Position numbers and translations under genes: made by a program. DNA of 64,000 bases, from assembly GCA_907163375.1 (NCBI GenBank), contig CAJQUW010001409.1, positions 1,054,001 through 1,118,000 of the forward strand. The letters are read 5' to 3'. The notes beneath the pieces are model-generated. The model did no database searches. It was not told where the DNA came from and saw only the letters and a list, made by a program, of their open reading frames with translations. This document shows, one piece after another, positions 1-9,562 of this stretch. This DNA is from Prostheceraeus crozeri. Its lineage: Eukaryota; Platyhelminthes; Polycladida; Euryleptidae. Positions within the stretch are counted from its first letter, which is position 1. Every line of letters starts with the position of its first letter.

Positions 1-812
1 TGAAGAACTTTTATTTTAGAACGCCAGTACTTGGATATCTTATGGCGCGAAAAGTAAGATTTGAAAGTACTGCGAAACTTGTGTTTCAGAGTACTAATCT
101 TTTCTTCATGAAGAGAAGAAAGAGGAATTTGGCTGAACATAGCTTCAGCTTCAGCTTTCTCTTTATCCAAAGAAATGGTTTCCCTTGGCCAAGCCATCGA
201 AAAGCCAAGACTAAGAATTTCCATCTCTTCTTTGGTAAATTGATCGTCAGTCAGATTGATGACAGAGGAAAAGGACTCACTTTTGTCCTCGGAATCTTGA
301 TCAGAATCGGCTTTGCTCTTCAAGGAGATCAAAGTCGTCAGCTTTTTAGAGTGGATATTGCGAATATTTTTGTCTAATTTTCTCAGGTGATGATTCATAA
401 TCGCTCTATAAAGAATCCGTTCATCATCGGAAAGCTGCAATAAGAATTGCGTCAATTTTCCGTCTTTATCTTTAAAGTCTAACTTAGCTTTAACAATCTC
501 TTTCTTTAGAGCAACTGTCTGAGTTTTTAGAATTAAAGACTTACAATCTCTCAGGTTTGTGGGTACAGAGAATTGGAGGAACTTTGGAATCACCTCAGCA
601 TCAATACATGACTGCAGAAAATCAATTCTGCGTGATGCGCGAAGATGCTTCTTCCCCAACGTGTTGAAATCCTCCAACTGCTTGTGATTGATTGATTCGA
701 ATGACTTCACCTGCCAGTATGCAATACTGCTAAGTGAGAGCGGACTTTTTCTGTGATCATGAACCAAAGTAACCATTGGCGAACCATGCTTGTTTTCTTT
801 TGCAAACACCAT
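1..812 (-). CDS. PLE-1 reverse transcriptase/endonuclease, N-terminal part (cut by window edge)
   Basis: This is the first third of the 827-aa PLE protein described at 6809-9292. It starts at 812, in the same context as the full copies 2,754 and 5,508 bp to the right, and runs off the left edge. Only the family-specific N-terminal region is present (about residues 1-270, rich in Lys, Glu and Ser); the catalytic motifs lie outside the window. No difference from the full copies was noticed. Very high confidence, because the identical sequence recurs four times nearby. Confidence 0.9.
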   Translation of the reverse strand, partial: MVFAKENKHGSPMVTLVHDHRKSPLSLSSIAYWQVKSFESINHKQLEDFNTLGKKHLRASRRIDFLQSCIDAEVIPKFLQFSVPTNLRDCKSLILKTQTVALKKEIVKAKLDFKDKDGKLTQFLLQLSDDERILYRAIMNHHLRKLDKNIRNIHSKKLTTLISLKSKADSDQDSEDKSESFSSVINLTDDQFTKEEMEILSLGFSMAWPRETISLDKEKAEAEAMFSQIPLSSLHEEKISTLKHKFRSTFKSYFSRHKISKYWRSKIKVL

Positions 813-890
813 GACATCAGTGGGCTGTGCGTTAAGTAATTAAAGAAATAGTGCCCATAGTATTGAAAATTGAAAGCAATCCGTGTTCAA

Positions 891-934
891 GCGCACGACA
901 TGTTTCAGCTTTACAAAGCCATCCTCAGGTGAAC
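891..934 (-). ncRNA. Hammerhead ribozyme motif (PLE-1)
   Basis: On the minus strand, a CAC arm is followed by the core CTGAGGA, a stem-loop (GGCTTT/AAAGCT), GAAA, a tiny two-pair stem III, then GTC and a GTG arm that pairs with CAC. This is the minimal type I hammerhead layout reported for PLE terminal repeats. Predicted cleavage is directly after GTC. One unpaired T precedes stem II. Activity is inferred, not shown. Confidence 0.72.
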
Positions 935-1082
935 AAAGATATGTACAGGATAAAATTCTCTTAAATATAAAATTCGTGGTTACATCGGATGGTATGATCA
1001 CATTTCAACGCTAAAATCAAGGTCATTCACAGCAGTCAAAGATGCAATGAATAATGAAATAAAATCAATTCTATTTACAGTT

Positions 1083-3566
1083 CTACAAATTTAGGCATAG
1101 ATTCATAGAGCTTTCCCGTTCATTCATCAGGCTATTGTTCGATTTCTTTAATAGAATAGATTCCAGATGTCTAGGGTACCTCGTCTGAGAAACGACCTTG
1201 AAATTATCTTTGTGAGGAGGATGAACATGCAAGCTAATTTCAGAAGGCGTTGGGTAGCCTTTCAAGTGTTCATTCATCCTAGTAATGAAATGCCTGACCG
1301 AGCTGCCGATGTAGCACTTGTCACAGTGCTCACAAGAATACTTGTAGACAATGTTTGACTTGAGCTCGGCAGGCACTTTGTCTTTGTTAGCAAAGAACAT
1401 ACTGGTCTTGAGAGTCTGGAATACAGGTCGAATTTTCACGCTAGGAGAAATAATTTTGTTGATATCTTTTATATGTTTTCTTAAAGTATTTTCTCCTTCA
1501 GCAATGAAGGGAAAGCTCCAATTAATTGTACGGGTGTCACTTCTATCATTCTCAGTGTGGTTGGGAGTCCGGTTTTCATGTCTCGCCTCAACTTCTTTCT
1601 GAATACGAATTATCTCATTATTCGTGAAACCATTTTTTTGAAAAACACCAGTGATAGTACTTGCAGACTTGTGATAATTGCTGATATTAGAATTAATTTT
1701 CAAAGCGCGGCTGAAAAGTGATCTCATGGCAGCCAAGCGATATCGCTTTGGAGAGTATGCCGAATTTGGGGTATAAACACCGGTGTTGGTTTCTTTGAAG
1801 TGCCAGGTAGTGTCGAAGGCTTCATCATTTTTCGACACTACGGCATCCAAGAAAGTCAGACGACCATCGACTTCCTCTTCGTAGGTAAAGTCGATCTGAG
1901 GATGCAGTTCATTCAAAAAGGAATGAAAAGCAGAAATATCAGCATTCATCTCAAATATGCAAAAAATATCGTCCACATACCGTTTGTAAAACACTGGGCC
2001 AGAACCGACAAAATTTTTCAATTGTTTCTCAAGCATGTCCATGGTAAATGCAGCCATTGTTGGGGCGAGACATGAACCCATAGACATCCCATCCACTTGA
2101 ACATACAATTCCTCATTGAAGGAGAAAAGGATGTTGGTAGATGCTAACTTCAGTAGCTCTCGCAAGGCCTGTTTTCCGATAGGGATTTCATCTTCCGAAA
2201 TGGTGGACACAATATGCTCGATGGTATCATCGACAGGTATGCTGGTGAATAGACTTTTCACGTCAAAACTGACTATTTTACGACTTTTAGAAGCTTGACC
2301 TTTGATGAGATCAGTGAACTCGAAGGTGTCTTTCACCACAAACTCTTTTGGGAGAAGAGGCTTCAGAATTCTATCCAGCCATTTGGCTAGATTAGACGGA
2401 TAAGCATCGATCATATTTAGAATAGGACGGTAAGGAGGATCACTCCGATCTTTATGAATTTTAGGGAGACCGTAGAGTCTTGCCGGTTGGGAACCGACTG
2501 GCTTAATGATTTTGAAAATCGTATCGGAAATCAGGCCTTTACTTTTCAGTTGAGTGAGTTTTCGCACAAATCTATCCTCTTCGAGAATGAATGGACTCTT
2601 TCTTGAGCGAGCAGAGGGAGAATATTTTTGGAATTTGGATTGATCTTCAAGAAGCTTTTCCATCTTTGACACATAGGAGGTGCGTTTATCAATTACAACA
2701 CCGTTCCCCTTGTCAAATTTGCTAACATATAGATGTTTACGAGAGGACACAGTCTGAAGAACTTTTATTTTAGAACGCCAGTACTTGGATATCTTATGGC
2801 GCGAAAAGTAAGATTTGAAAGTACTGCGAAACTTGTGTTTCAGAGTACTAATCTTTTCTTCATGAAGAGAAGAAAGAGGAATTTGGCTGAACATAGCTTC
2901 AGCTTCAGCTTTCTCTTTATCCAAAGAAATGGTTTCCCTTGGCCAAGCCATCGAAAAGCCAAGACTAAGAATTTCCATCTCTTCTTTGGTAAATTGATCG
3001 TCAGTCAGATTGATGACAGAGGAAAAGGACTCACTTTTGTCCTCGGAATCTTGATCAGAATCGGCTTTGCTCTTCAAGGAGATCAAAGTCGTCAGCTTTT
3101 TAGAGTGGATATTGCGAATATTTTTGTCTAATTTTCTCAGGTGATGATTCATAATCGCTCTATAAAGAATCCGTTCATCATCGGAAAGCTGCAATAAGAA
3201 TTGCGTCAATTTTCCGTCTTTATCTTTAAAGTCTAACTTAGCTTTAACAATCTCTTTCTTTAGAGCAACTGTCTGAGTTTTTAGAATTAAAGACTTACAA
3301 TCTCTCAGGTTTGTGGGTACAGAGAATTGGAGGAACTTTGGAATCACCTCAGCATCAATACATGACTGCAGAAAATCAATTCTGCGTGATGCGCGAAGAT
3401 GCTTCTTCCCCAACGTGTTGAAATCCTCCAACTGCTTGTGATTGATTGATTCGAATGACTTCACCTGCCAGTATGCAATACTGCTAAGTGAGAGCGGACT
3501 TTTTCTGTGATCATGAACCAAAGTAACCATTGGCGAACCATGCTTGTTTTCTTTTGCAAACACCAT
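1083..3566 (-). CDS. PLE-1 reverse transcriptase with GIY-YIG endonuclease, full length
   Basis: An intact 827-aa reading frame whose protein is identical to the copies at 3837-6320, 6809-9292 and 9563-12046. The reverse transcriptase has the PLE signatures FDKGNGVVID (284-293), LYGLPKIHK (364-372), the FDVKSLF motif with catalytic Asp435, GMSMGSCLAPT (493-503) and the YVDD box (530-533). The C-terminal GIY-YIG nuclease spans about 739-816, with Cys745, Cys748 and Cys751 between the two halves of the motif, Arg758, Arg763 and Glu802. The start is the first ATG after in-frame stops, 84 nt downstream of the predicted hammerhead cut. Four identical open copies imply very recent amplification. 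Confidence 0.93.
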   Translation of the reverse strand: MVFAKENKHGSPMVTLVHDHRKSPLSLSSIAYWQVKSFESINHKQLEDFNTLGKKHLRASRRIDFLQSCIDAEVIPKFLQFSVPTNLRDCKSLILKTQTVALKKEIVKAKLDFKDKDGKLTQFLLQLSDDERILYRAIMNHHLRKLDKNIRNIHSKKLTTLISLKSKADSDQDSEDKSESFSSVINLTDDQFTKEEMEILSLGFSMAWPRETISLDKEKAEAEAMFSQIPLSSLHEEKISTLKHKFRSTFKSYFSRHKISKYWRSKIKVLQTVSSRKHLYVSKFDKGNGVVIDKRTSYVSKMEKLLEDQSKFQKYSPSARSRKSPFILEEDRFVRKLTQLKSKGLISDTIFKIIKPVGSQPARLYGLPKIHKDRSDPPYRPILNMIDAYPSNLAKWLDRILKPLLPKEFVVKDTFEFTDLIKGQASKSRKIVSFDVKSLFTSIPVDDTIEHIVSTISEDEIPIGKQALRELLKLASTNILFSFNEELYVQVDGMSMGSCLAPTMAAFTMDMLEKQLKNFVGSGPVFYKRYVDDIFCIFEMNADISAFHSFLNELHPQIDFTYEEEVDGRLTFLDAVVSKNDEAFDTTWHFKETNTGVYTPNSAYSPKRYRLAAMRSLFSRALKINSNISNYHKSASTITGVFQKNGFTNNEIIRIQKEVEARHENRTPNHTENDRSDTRTINWSFPFIAEGENTLRKHIKDINKIISPSVKIRPVFQTLKTSMFFANKDKVPAELKSNIVYKYSCEHCDKCYIGSSVRHFITRMNEHLKGYPTPSEISLHVHPPHKDNFKVVSQTRYPRHLESILLKKSNNSLMNERESSMNLCLNL

Positions 3567-3644
3567 GACATCAGTGGGCTGTGCGTTAAGTAATTAAAGA
3601 AATAGTGCCCATAGTATTGAAAATTGAAAGCAATCCGTGTTCAA

Positions 3645-3688
3645 GCGCACGACATGTTTCAGCTTTACAAAGCCATCCTCAGGTGAAC
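3645..3688 (-). ncRNA. Hammerhead ribozyme motif (PLE-1)
   Basis: Same motif as at 891-934, one 2,754-bp unit further on, in the spacer between two head-to-tail copies. Its place in every spacer is what would let a read-through transcript be cut into unit-length RNA. Confidence 0.72.
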
Positions 3689-3836
3689 AAAGATATGTAC
3701 AGGATAAAATTCTCTTAAATATAAAATTCGTGGTTACATCGGATGGTATGATCACATTTCAACGCTAAAATCAAGGTCATTCACAGCAGTCAAAGATGCA
3801 ATGAATAATGAAATAAAATCAATTCTATTTACAGTT

Positions 3837-6320
3837 CTACAAATTTAGGCATAGATTCATAGAGCTTTCCCGTTCATTCATCAGGCTATTGTTCGATTTC
3901 TTTAATAGAATAGATTCCAGATGTCTAGGGTACCTCGTCTGAGAAACGACCTTGAAATTATCTTTGTGAGGAGGATGAACATGCAAGCTAATTTCAGAAG
4001 GCGTTGGGTAGCCTTTCAAGTGTTCATTCATCCTAGTAATGAAATGCCTGACCGAGCTGCCGATGTAGCACTTGTCACAGTGCTCACAAGAATACTTGTA
4101 GACAATGTTTGACTTGAGCTCGGCAGGCACTTTGTCTTTGTTAGCAAAGAACATACTGGTCTTGAGAGTCTGGAATACAGGTCGAATTTTCACGCTAGGA
4201 GAAATAATTTTGTTGATATCTTTTATATGTTTTCTTAAAGTATTTTCTCCTTCAGCAATGAAGGGAAAGCTCCAATTAATTGTACGGGTGTCACTTCTAT
4301 CATTCTCAGTGTGGTTGGGAGTCCGGTTTTCATGTCTCGCCTCAACTTCTTTCTGAATACGAATTATCTCATTATTCGTGAAACCATTTTTTTGAAAAAC
4401 ACCAGTGATAGTACTTGCAGACTTGTGATAATTGCTGATATTAGAATTAATTTTCAAAGCGCGGCTGAAAAGTGATCTCATGGCAGCCAAGCGATATCGC
4501 TTTGGAGAGTATGCCGAATTTGGGGTATAAACACCGGTGTTGGTTTCTTTGAAGTGCCAGGTAGTGTCGAAGGCTTCATCATTTTTCGACACTACGGCAT
4601 CCAAGAAAGTCAGACGACCATCGACTTCCTCTTCGTAGGTAAAGTCGATCTGAGGATGCAGTTCATTCAAAAAGGAATGAAAAGCAGAAATATCAGCATT
4701 CATCTCAAATATGCAAAAAATATCGTCCACATACCGTTTGTAAAACACTGGGCCAGAACCGACAAAATTTTTCAATTGTTTCTCAAGCATGTCCATGGTA
4801 AATGCAGCCATTGTTGGGGCGAGACATGAACCCATAGACATCCCATCCACTTGAACATACAATTCCTCATTGAAGGAGAAAAGGATGTTGGTAGATGCTA
4901 ACTTCAGTAGCTCTCGCAAGGCCTGTTTTCCGATAGGGATTTCATCTTCCGAAATGGTGGACACAATATGCTCGATGGTATCATCGACAGGTATGCTGGT
5001 GAATAGACTTTTCACGTCAAAACTGACTATTTTACGACTTTTAGAAGCTTGACCTTTGATGAGATCAGTGAACTCGAAGGTGTCTTTCACCACAAACTCT
5101 TTTGGGAGAAGAGGCTTCAGAATTCTATCCAGCCATTTGGCTAGATTAGACGGATAAGCATCGATCATATTTAGAATAGGACGGTAAGGAGGATCACTCC
5201 GATCTTTATGAATTTTAGGGAGACCGTAGAGTCTTGCCGGTTGGGAACCGACTGGCTTAATGATTTTGAAAATCGTATCGGAAATCAGGCCTTTACTTTT
5301 CAGTTGAGTGAGTTTTCGCACAAATCTATCCTCTTCGAGAATGAATGGACTCTTTCTTGAGCGAGCAGAGGGAGAATATTTTTGGAATTTGGATTGATCT
5401 TCAAGAAGCTTTTCCATCTTTGACACATAGGAGGTGCGTTTATCAATTACAACACCGTTCCCCTTGTCAAATTTGCTAACATATAGATGTTTACGAGAGG
5501 ACACAGTCTGAAGAACTTTTATTTTAGAACGCCAGTACTTGGATATCTTATGGCGCGAAAAGTAAGATTTGAAAGTACTGCGAAACTTGTGTTTCAGAGT
5601 ACTAATCTTTTCTTCATGAAGAGAAGAAAGAGGAATTTGGCTGAACATAGCTTCAGCTTCAGCTTTCTCTTTATCCAAAGAAATGGTTTCCCTTGGCCAA
5701 GCCATCGAAAAGCCAAGACTAAGAATTTCCATCTCTTCTTTGGTAAATTGATCGTCAGTCAGATTGATGACAGAGGAAAAGGACTCACTTTTGTCCTCGG
5801 AATCTTGATCAGAATCGGCTTTGCTCTTCAAGGAGATCAAAGTCGTCAGCTTTTTAGAGTGGATATTGCGAATATTTTTGTCTAATTTTCTCAGGTGATG
5901 ATTCATAATCGCTCTATAAAGAATCCGTTCATCATCGGAAAGCTGCAATAAGAATTGCGTCAATTTTCCGTCTTTATCTTTAAAGTCTAACTTAGCTTTA
6001 ACAATCTCTTTCTTTAGAGCAACTGTCTGAGTTTTTAGAATTAAAGACTTACAATCTCTCAGGTTTGTGGGTACAGAGAATTGGAGGAACTTTGGAATCA
6101 CCTCAGCATCAATACATGACTGCAGAAAATCAATTCTGCGTGATGCGCGAAGATGCTTCTTCCCCAACGTGTTGAAATCCTCCAACTGCTTGTGATTGAT
6201 TGATTCGAATGACTTCACCTGCCAGTATGCAATACTGCTAAGTGAGAGCGGACTTTTTCTGTGATCATGAACCAAAGTAACCATTGGCGAACCATGCTTG
6301 TTTTCTTTTGCAAACACCAT
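3837..6320 (-). CDS. PLE-1 reverse transcriptase with GIY-YIG endonuclease, full length
   Basis: Second full minus-strand unit, 827 aa, identical in protein to its neighbours. All reverse transcriptase boxes, including YVDD (530-533), and the C-terminal GIY-YIG nuclease are present. The 270-bp gap to the next ORF on the left holds 3' UTR, hammerhead and 5' UTR with nothing else. Its 5' side (6321-6668) is the spacer plus a 5'-truncated stub of another unit, so it is the last full copy of the left arm before the inversion point. Confidence 0.93.
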   Translation of the reverse strand: MVFAKENKHGSPMVTLVHDHRKSPLSLSSIAYWQVKSFESINHKQLEDFNTLGKKHLRASRRIDFLQSCIDAEVIPKFLQFSVPTNLRDCKSLILKTQTVALKKEIVKAKLDFKDKDGKLTQFLLQLSDDERILYRAIMNHHLRKLDKNIRNIHSKKLTTLISLKSKADSDQDSEDKSESFSSVINLTDDQFTKEEMEILSLGFSMAWPRETISLDKEKAEAEAMFSQIPLSSLHEEKISTLKHKFRSTFKSYFSRHKISKYWRSKIKVLQTVSSRKHLYVSKFDKGNGVVIDKRTSYVSKMEKLLEDQSKFQKYSPSARSRKSPFILEEDRFVRKLTQLKSKGLISDTIFKIIKPVGSQPARLYGLPKIHKDRSDPPYRPILNMIDAYPSNLAKWLDRILKPLLPKEFVVKDTFEFTDLIKGQASKSRKIVSFDVKSLFTSIPVDDTIEHIVSTISEDEIPIGKQALRELLKLASTNILFSFNEELYVQVDGMSMGSCLAPTMAAFTMDMLEKQLKNFVGSGPVFYKRYVDDIFCIFEMNADISAFHSFLNELHPQIDFTYEEEVDGRLTFLDAVVSKNDEAFDTTWHFKETNTGVYTPNSAYSPKRYRLAAMRSLFSRALKINSNISNYHKSASTITGVFQKNGFTNNEIIRIQKEVEARHENRTPNHTENDRSDTRTINWSFPFIAEGENTLRKHIKDINKIISPSVKIRPVFQTLKTSMFFANKDKVPAELKSNIVYKYSCEHCDKCYIGSSVRHFITRMNEHLKGYPTPSEISLHVHPPHKDNFKVVSQTRYPRHLESILLKKSNNSLMNERESSMNLCLNL

Positions 6321-6398
6321 GACATCAGTGGGCTGTGCGTTAAGTAATTAAAGAAATAGTGCCCATAGTATTGAAAATTGAAAGCAATCCGTGTTCAA

Positions 6399-6442
6399 GC
6401 GCACGACATGTTTCAGCTTTACAAAGCCATCCTCAGGTGAAC
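6399..6442 (-). ncRNA. Hammerhead ribozyme motif (PLE-1)
   Basis: Third minus-strand copy of the motif, upstream of the 3837-6320 ORF. Core CTGAGGA, GAAA and GTC are unchanged. It belongs to the spacer shared with the 5'-truncated stub that ends the left arm. Confidence 0.72.
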
Positions 6443-6590
6443 AAAGATATGTACAGGATAAAATTCTCTTAAATATAAAATTCGTGGTTACATCGGATGG
6501 TATGATCACATTTCAACGCTAAAATCAAGGTCATTCACAGCAGTCAAAGATGCAATGAATAATGAAATAAAATCAATTCTATTTACAGTT

Positions 6591-6668
6591 CTACAAATTT
6601 AGGCATAGATTCATAGAGCTTTCCCGTTCATTCATCAGGCTATTGTTCGATTTCTTTAATAGAATAGA
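6591..6668 (-). pseudogene. PLE-1 5'-truncated stub (C-terminal end only)
   Basis: Only the last 25 or so codons of the PLE protein (ending NLCLNL) and the 3' UTR survive. Homology to the full unit stops at 6668. Severe 5' truncation is usual for PLE copies, since reverse transcription starts at the 3' end. The stub directly faces the right arm; about 8 bp built from AATAG words separate them. Confidence 0.88.
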
Positions 6669-6686
6669 ATAGAATAACATATCTTT

Positions 6687-6730
6687 GTTCACCTGAGGAT
6701 GGCTTTGTAAAGCTGAAACATGTCGTGCGC
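6687..6730 (+). ncRNA. Hammerhead ribozyme motif (PLE-1)
   Basis: CTGAGGA at 6693-6699, stem II, GAAA at 6714-6717 and GTC at 6722-6724; CAC before the core (6690-6692) pairs with GTG after the cut (6725-6727). Cleavage after 6724 would leave an 84-nt leader before the ATG at 6809. Confidence 0.75.
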
Positions 6731-6808
6731 TTGAACACGGATTGCTTTCAATTTTCAATACTATGGGCACTATTTCTTTAATTACTTAACGCACAGCCCA
6801 CTGATGTC

Positions 6809-9292
6809 ATGGTGTTTGCAAAAGAAAACAAGCATGGTTCGCCAATGGTTACTTTGGTTCATGATCACAGAAAAAGTCCGCTCTCACTTAGCAGTATTGC
6901 ATACTGGCAGGTGAAGTCATTCGAATCAATCAATCACAAGCAGTTGGAGGATTTCAACACGTTGGGGAAGAAGCATCTTCGCGCATCACGCAGAATTGAT
7001 TTTCTGCAGTCATGTATTGATGCTGAGGTGATTCCAAAGTTCCTCCAATTCTCTGTACCCACAAACCTGAGAGATTGTAAGTCTTTAATTCTAAAAACTC
7101 AGACAGTTGCTCTAAAGAAAGAGATTGTTAAAGCTAAGTTAGACTTTAAAGATAAAGACGGAAAATTGACGCAATTCTTATTGCAGCTTTCCGATGATGA
7201 ACGGATTCTTTATAGAGCGATTATGAATCATCACCTGAGAAAATTAGACAAAAATATTCGCAATATCCACTCTAAAAAGCTGACGACTTTGATCTCCTTG
7301 AAGAGCAAAGCCGATTCTGATCAAGATTCCGAGGACAAAAGTGAGTCCTTTTCCTCTGTCATCAATCTGACTGACGATCAATTTACCAAAGAAGAGATGG
7401 AAATTCTTAGTCTTGGCTTTTCGATGGCTTGGCCAAGGGAAACCATTTCTTTGGATAAAGAGAAAGCTGAAGCTGAAGCTATGTTCAGCCAAATTCCTCT
7501 TTCTTCTCTTCATGAAGAAAAGATTAGTACTCTGAAACACAAGTTTCGCAGTACTTTCAAATCTTACTTTTCGCGCCATAAGATATCCAAGTACTGGCGT
7601 TCTAAAATAAAAGTTCTTCAGACTGTGTCCTCTCGTAAACATCTATATGTTAGCAAATTTGACAAGGGGAACGGTGTTGTAATTGATAAACGCACCTCCT
7701 ATGTGTCAAAGATGGAAAAGCTTCTTGAAGATCAATCCAAATTCCAAAAATATTCTCCCTCTGCTCGCTCAAGAAAGAGTCCATTCATTCTCGAAGAGGA
7801 TAGATTTGTGCGAAAACTCACTCAACTGAAAAGTAAAGGCCTGATTTCCGATACGATTTTCAAAATCATTAAGCCAGTCGGTTCCCAACCGGCAAGACTC
7901 TACGGTCTCCCTAAAATTCATAAAGATCGGAGTGATCCTCCTTACCGTCCTATTCTAAATATGATCGATGCTTATCCGTCTAATCTAGCCAAATGGCTGG
8001 ATAGAATTCTGAAGCCTCTTCTCCCAAAAGAGTTTGTGGTGAAAGACACCTTCGAGTTCACTGATCTCATCAAAGGTCAAGCTTCTAAAAGTCGTAAAAT
8101 AGTCAGTTTTGACGTGAAAAGTCTATTCACCAGCATACCTGTCGATGATACCATCGAGCATATTGTGTCCACCATTTCGGAAGATGAAATCCCTATCGGA
8201 AAACAGGCCTTGCGAGAGCTACTGAAGTTAGCATCTACCAACATCCTTTTCTCCTTCAATGAGGAATTGTATGTTCAAGTGGATGGGATGTCTATGGGTT
8301 CATGTCTCGCCCCAACAATGGCTGCATTTACCATGGACATGCTTGAGAAACAATTGAAAAATTTTGTCGGTTCTGGCCCAGTGTTTTACAAACGGTATGT
8401 GGACGATATTTTTTGCATATTTGAGATGAATGCTGATATTTCTGCTTTTCATTCCTTTTTGAATGAACTGCATCCTCAGATCGACTTTACCTACGAAGAG
8501 GAAGTCGATGGTCGTCTGACTTTCTTGGATGCCGTAGTGTCGAAAAATGATGAAGCCTTCGACACTACCTGGCACTTCAAAGAAACCAACACCGGTGTTT
8601 ATACCCCAAATTCGGCATACTCTCCAAAGCGATATCGCTTGGCTGCCATGAGATCACTTTTCAGCCGCGCTTTGAAAATTAATTCTAATATCAGCAATTA
8701 TCACAAGTCTGCAAGTACTATCACTGGTGTTTTTCAAAAAAATGGTTTCACGAATAATGAGATAATTCGTATTCAGAAAGAAGTTGAGGCGAGACATGAA
8801 AACCGGACTCCCAACCACACTGAGAATGATAGAAGTGACACCCGTACAATTAATTGGAGCTTTCCCTTCATTGCTGAAGGAGAAAATACTTTAAGAAAAC
8901 ATATAAAAGATATCAACAAAATTATTTCTCCTAGCGTGAAAATTCGACCTGTATTCCAGACTCTCAAGACCAGTATGTTCTTTGCTAACAAAGACAAAGT
9001 GCCTGCCGAGCTCAAGTCAAACATTGTCTACAAGTATTCTTGTGAGCACTGTGACAAGTGCTACATCGGCAGCTCGGTCAGGCATTTCATTACTAGGATG
9101 AATGAACACTTGAAAGGCTACCCAACGCCTTCTGAAATTAGCTTGCATGTTCATCCTCCTCACAAAGATAATTTCAAGGTCGTTTCTCAGACGAGGTACC
9201 CTAGACATCTGGAATCTATTCTATTAAAGAAATCGAACAATAGCCTGATGAATGAACGGGAAAGCTCTATGAATCTATGCCTAAATTTGTAG
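6809..9292 (+). CDS. PLE-1 reverse transcriptase with GIY-YIG endonuclease, full length
   Basis: 827-aa Penelope-like protein that would copy the element's RNA into DNA and nick the target. Order of parts: a basic, charged N-terminal region (1-280); the PLE-specific FDKGNGVVID (284-293) and LYGLPKIHK (364-372); reverse transcriptase motif A FDVKSLF with Asp435; motif B near 493-503; YVDD at 530-533; a thumb region with TGVYTPNSAYSPKRY (596-610); a Ser/Asn-rich linker; and the GIY-YIG nuclease (about 739-816) with three cysteines, as in zinc-binding PLE endonucleases. It resembles Penelope/Poseidon-type elements more than Neptune-type, but the clade is a guess. Intact and identical to three other copies here. 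Confidence 0.95.
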   Translation: MVFAKENKHGSPMVTLVHDHRKSPLSLSSIAYWQVKSFESINHKQLEDFNTLGKKHLRASRRIDFLQSCIDAEVIPKFLQFSVPTNLRDCKSLILKTQTVALKKEIVKAKLDFKDKDGKLTQFLLQLSDDERILYRAIMNHHLRKLDKNIRNIHSKKLTTLISLKSKADSDQDSEDKSESFSSVINLTDDQFTKEEMEILSLGFSMAWPRETISLDKEKAEAEAMFSQIPLSSLHEEKISTLKHKFRSTFKSYFSRHKISKYWRSKIKVLQTVSSRKHLYVSKFDKGNGVVIDKRTSYVSKMEKLLEDQSKFQKYSPSARSRKSPFILEEDRFVRKLTQLKSKGLISDTIFKIIKPVGSQPARLYGLPKIHKDRSDPPYRPILNMIDAYPSNLAKWLDRILKPLLPKEFVVKDTFEFTDLIKGQASKSRKIVSFDVKSLFTSIPVDDTIEHIVSTISEDEIPIGKQALRELLKLASTNILFSFNEELYVQVDGMSMGSCLAPTMAAFTMDMLEKQLKNFVGSGPVFYKRYVDDIFCIFEMNADISAFHSFLNELHPQIDFTYEEEVDGRLTFLDAVVSKNDEAFDTTWHFKETNTGVYTPNSAYSPKRYRLAAMRSLFSRALKINSNISNYHKSASTITGVFQKNGFTNNEIIRIQKEVEARHENRTPNHTENDRSDTRTINWSFPFIAEGENTLRKHIKDINKIISPSVKIRPVFQTLKTSMFFANKDKVPAELKSNIVYKYSCEHCDKCYIGSSVRHFITRMNEHLKGYPTPSEISLHVHPPHKDNFKVVSQTRYPRHLESILLKKSNNSLMNERESSMNLCLNL

Positions 9293-9440
9293 AACTGTAA
9301 ATAGAATTGATTTTATTTCATTATTCATTGCATCTTTGACTGCTGTGAATGACCTTGATTTTAGCGTTGAAATGTGATCATACCATCCGATGTAACCACG
9401 AATTTTATATTTAAGAGAATTTTATCCTGTACATATCTTT

Positions 9441-9484
9441 GTTCACCTGAGGATGGCTTTGTAAAGCTGAAACATGTCGTGCGC
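9441..9484 (+). ncRNA. Hammerhead ribozyme motif (PLE-1)
   Basis: Exact repeat of the 6687-6730 motif, in the spacer between the two plus-strand units. Distance from cut to cut is 2,754 nt, the unit length. Confidence 0.75.
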
Positions 9485-9562
9485 TTGAACACGGATTGCT
9501 TTCAATTTTCAATACTATGGGCACTATTTCTTTAATTACTTAACGCACAGCCCACTGATGTC

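Larger units (their letters stand above)
1..6668 (-). mobile_element. Left arm of Penelope-like element array (PLE-1), tandem units
   Basis: Head-to-tail units with a 2,754-bp period (ORF ends at 1083 and 3837; ORF starts at 812, 3566 and 6320). The arm holds one unit cut by the window edge, two full units, and upstream of them a stub that keeps only the 3' UTR and the last codons. By eye the units are identical in DNA. Penelope-like elements are retroelements with a reverse transcriptase and a GIY-YIG endonuclease, and tandem and inverted copies are known for them. The array must continue left of the window. The arm ends at about 6668, where it meets an oppositely oriented arm. Confidence 0.93.

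Noticed and set aside
7244-9208. Reading frames of 60-132 codons opposite the PLE-1 gene, repeated in every copy
   Set aside because: They lie antisense to the reverse transcriptase, have no motif, and recur only because the units are identical.
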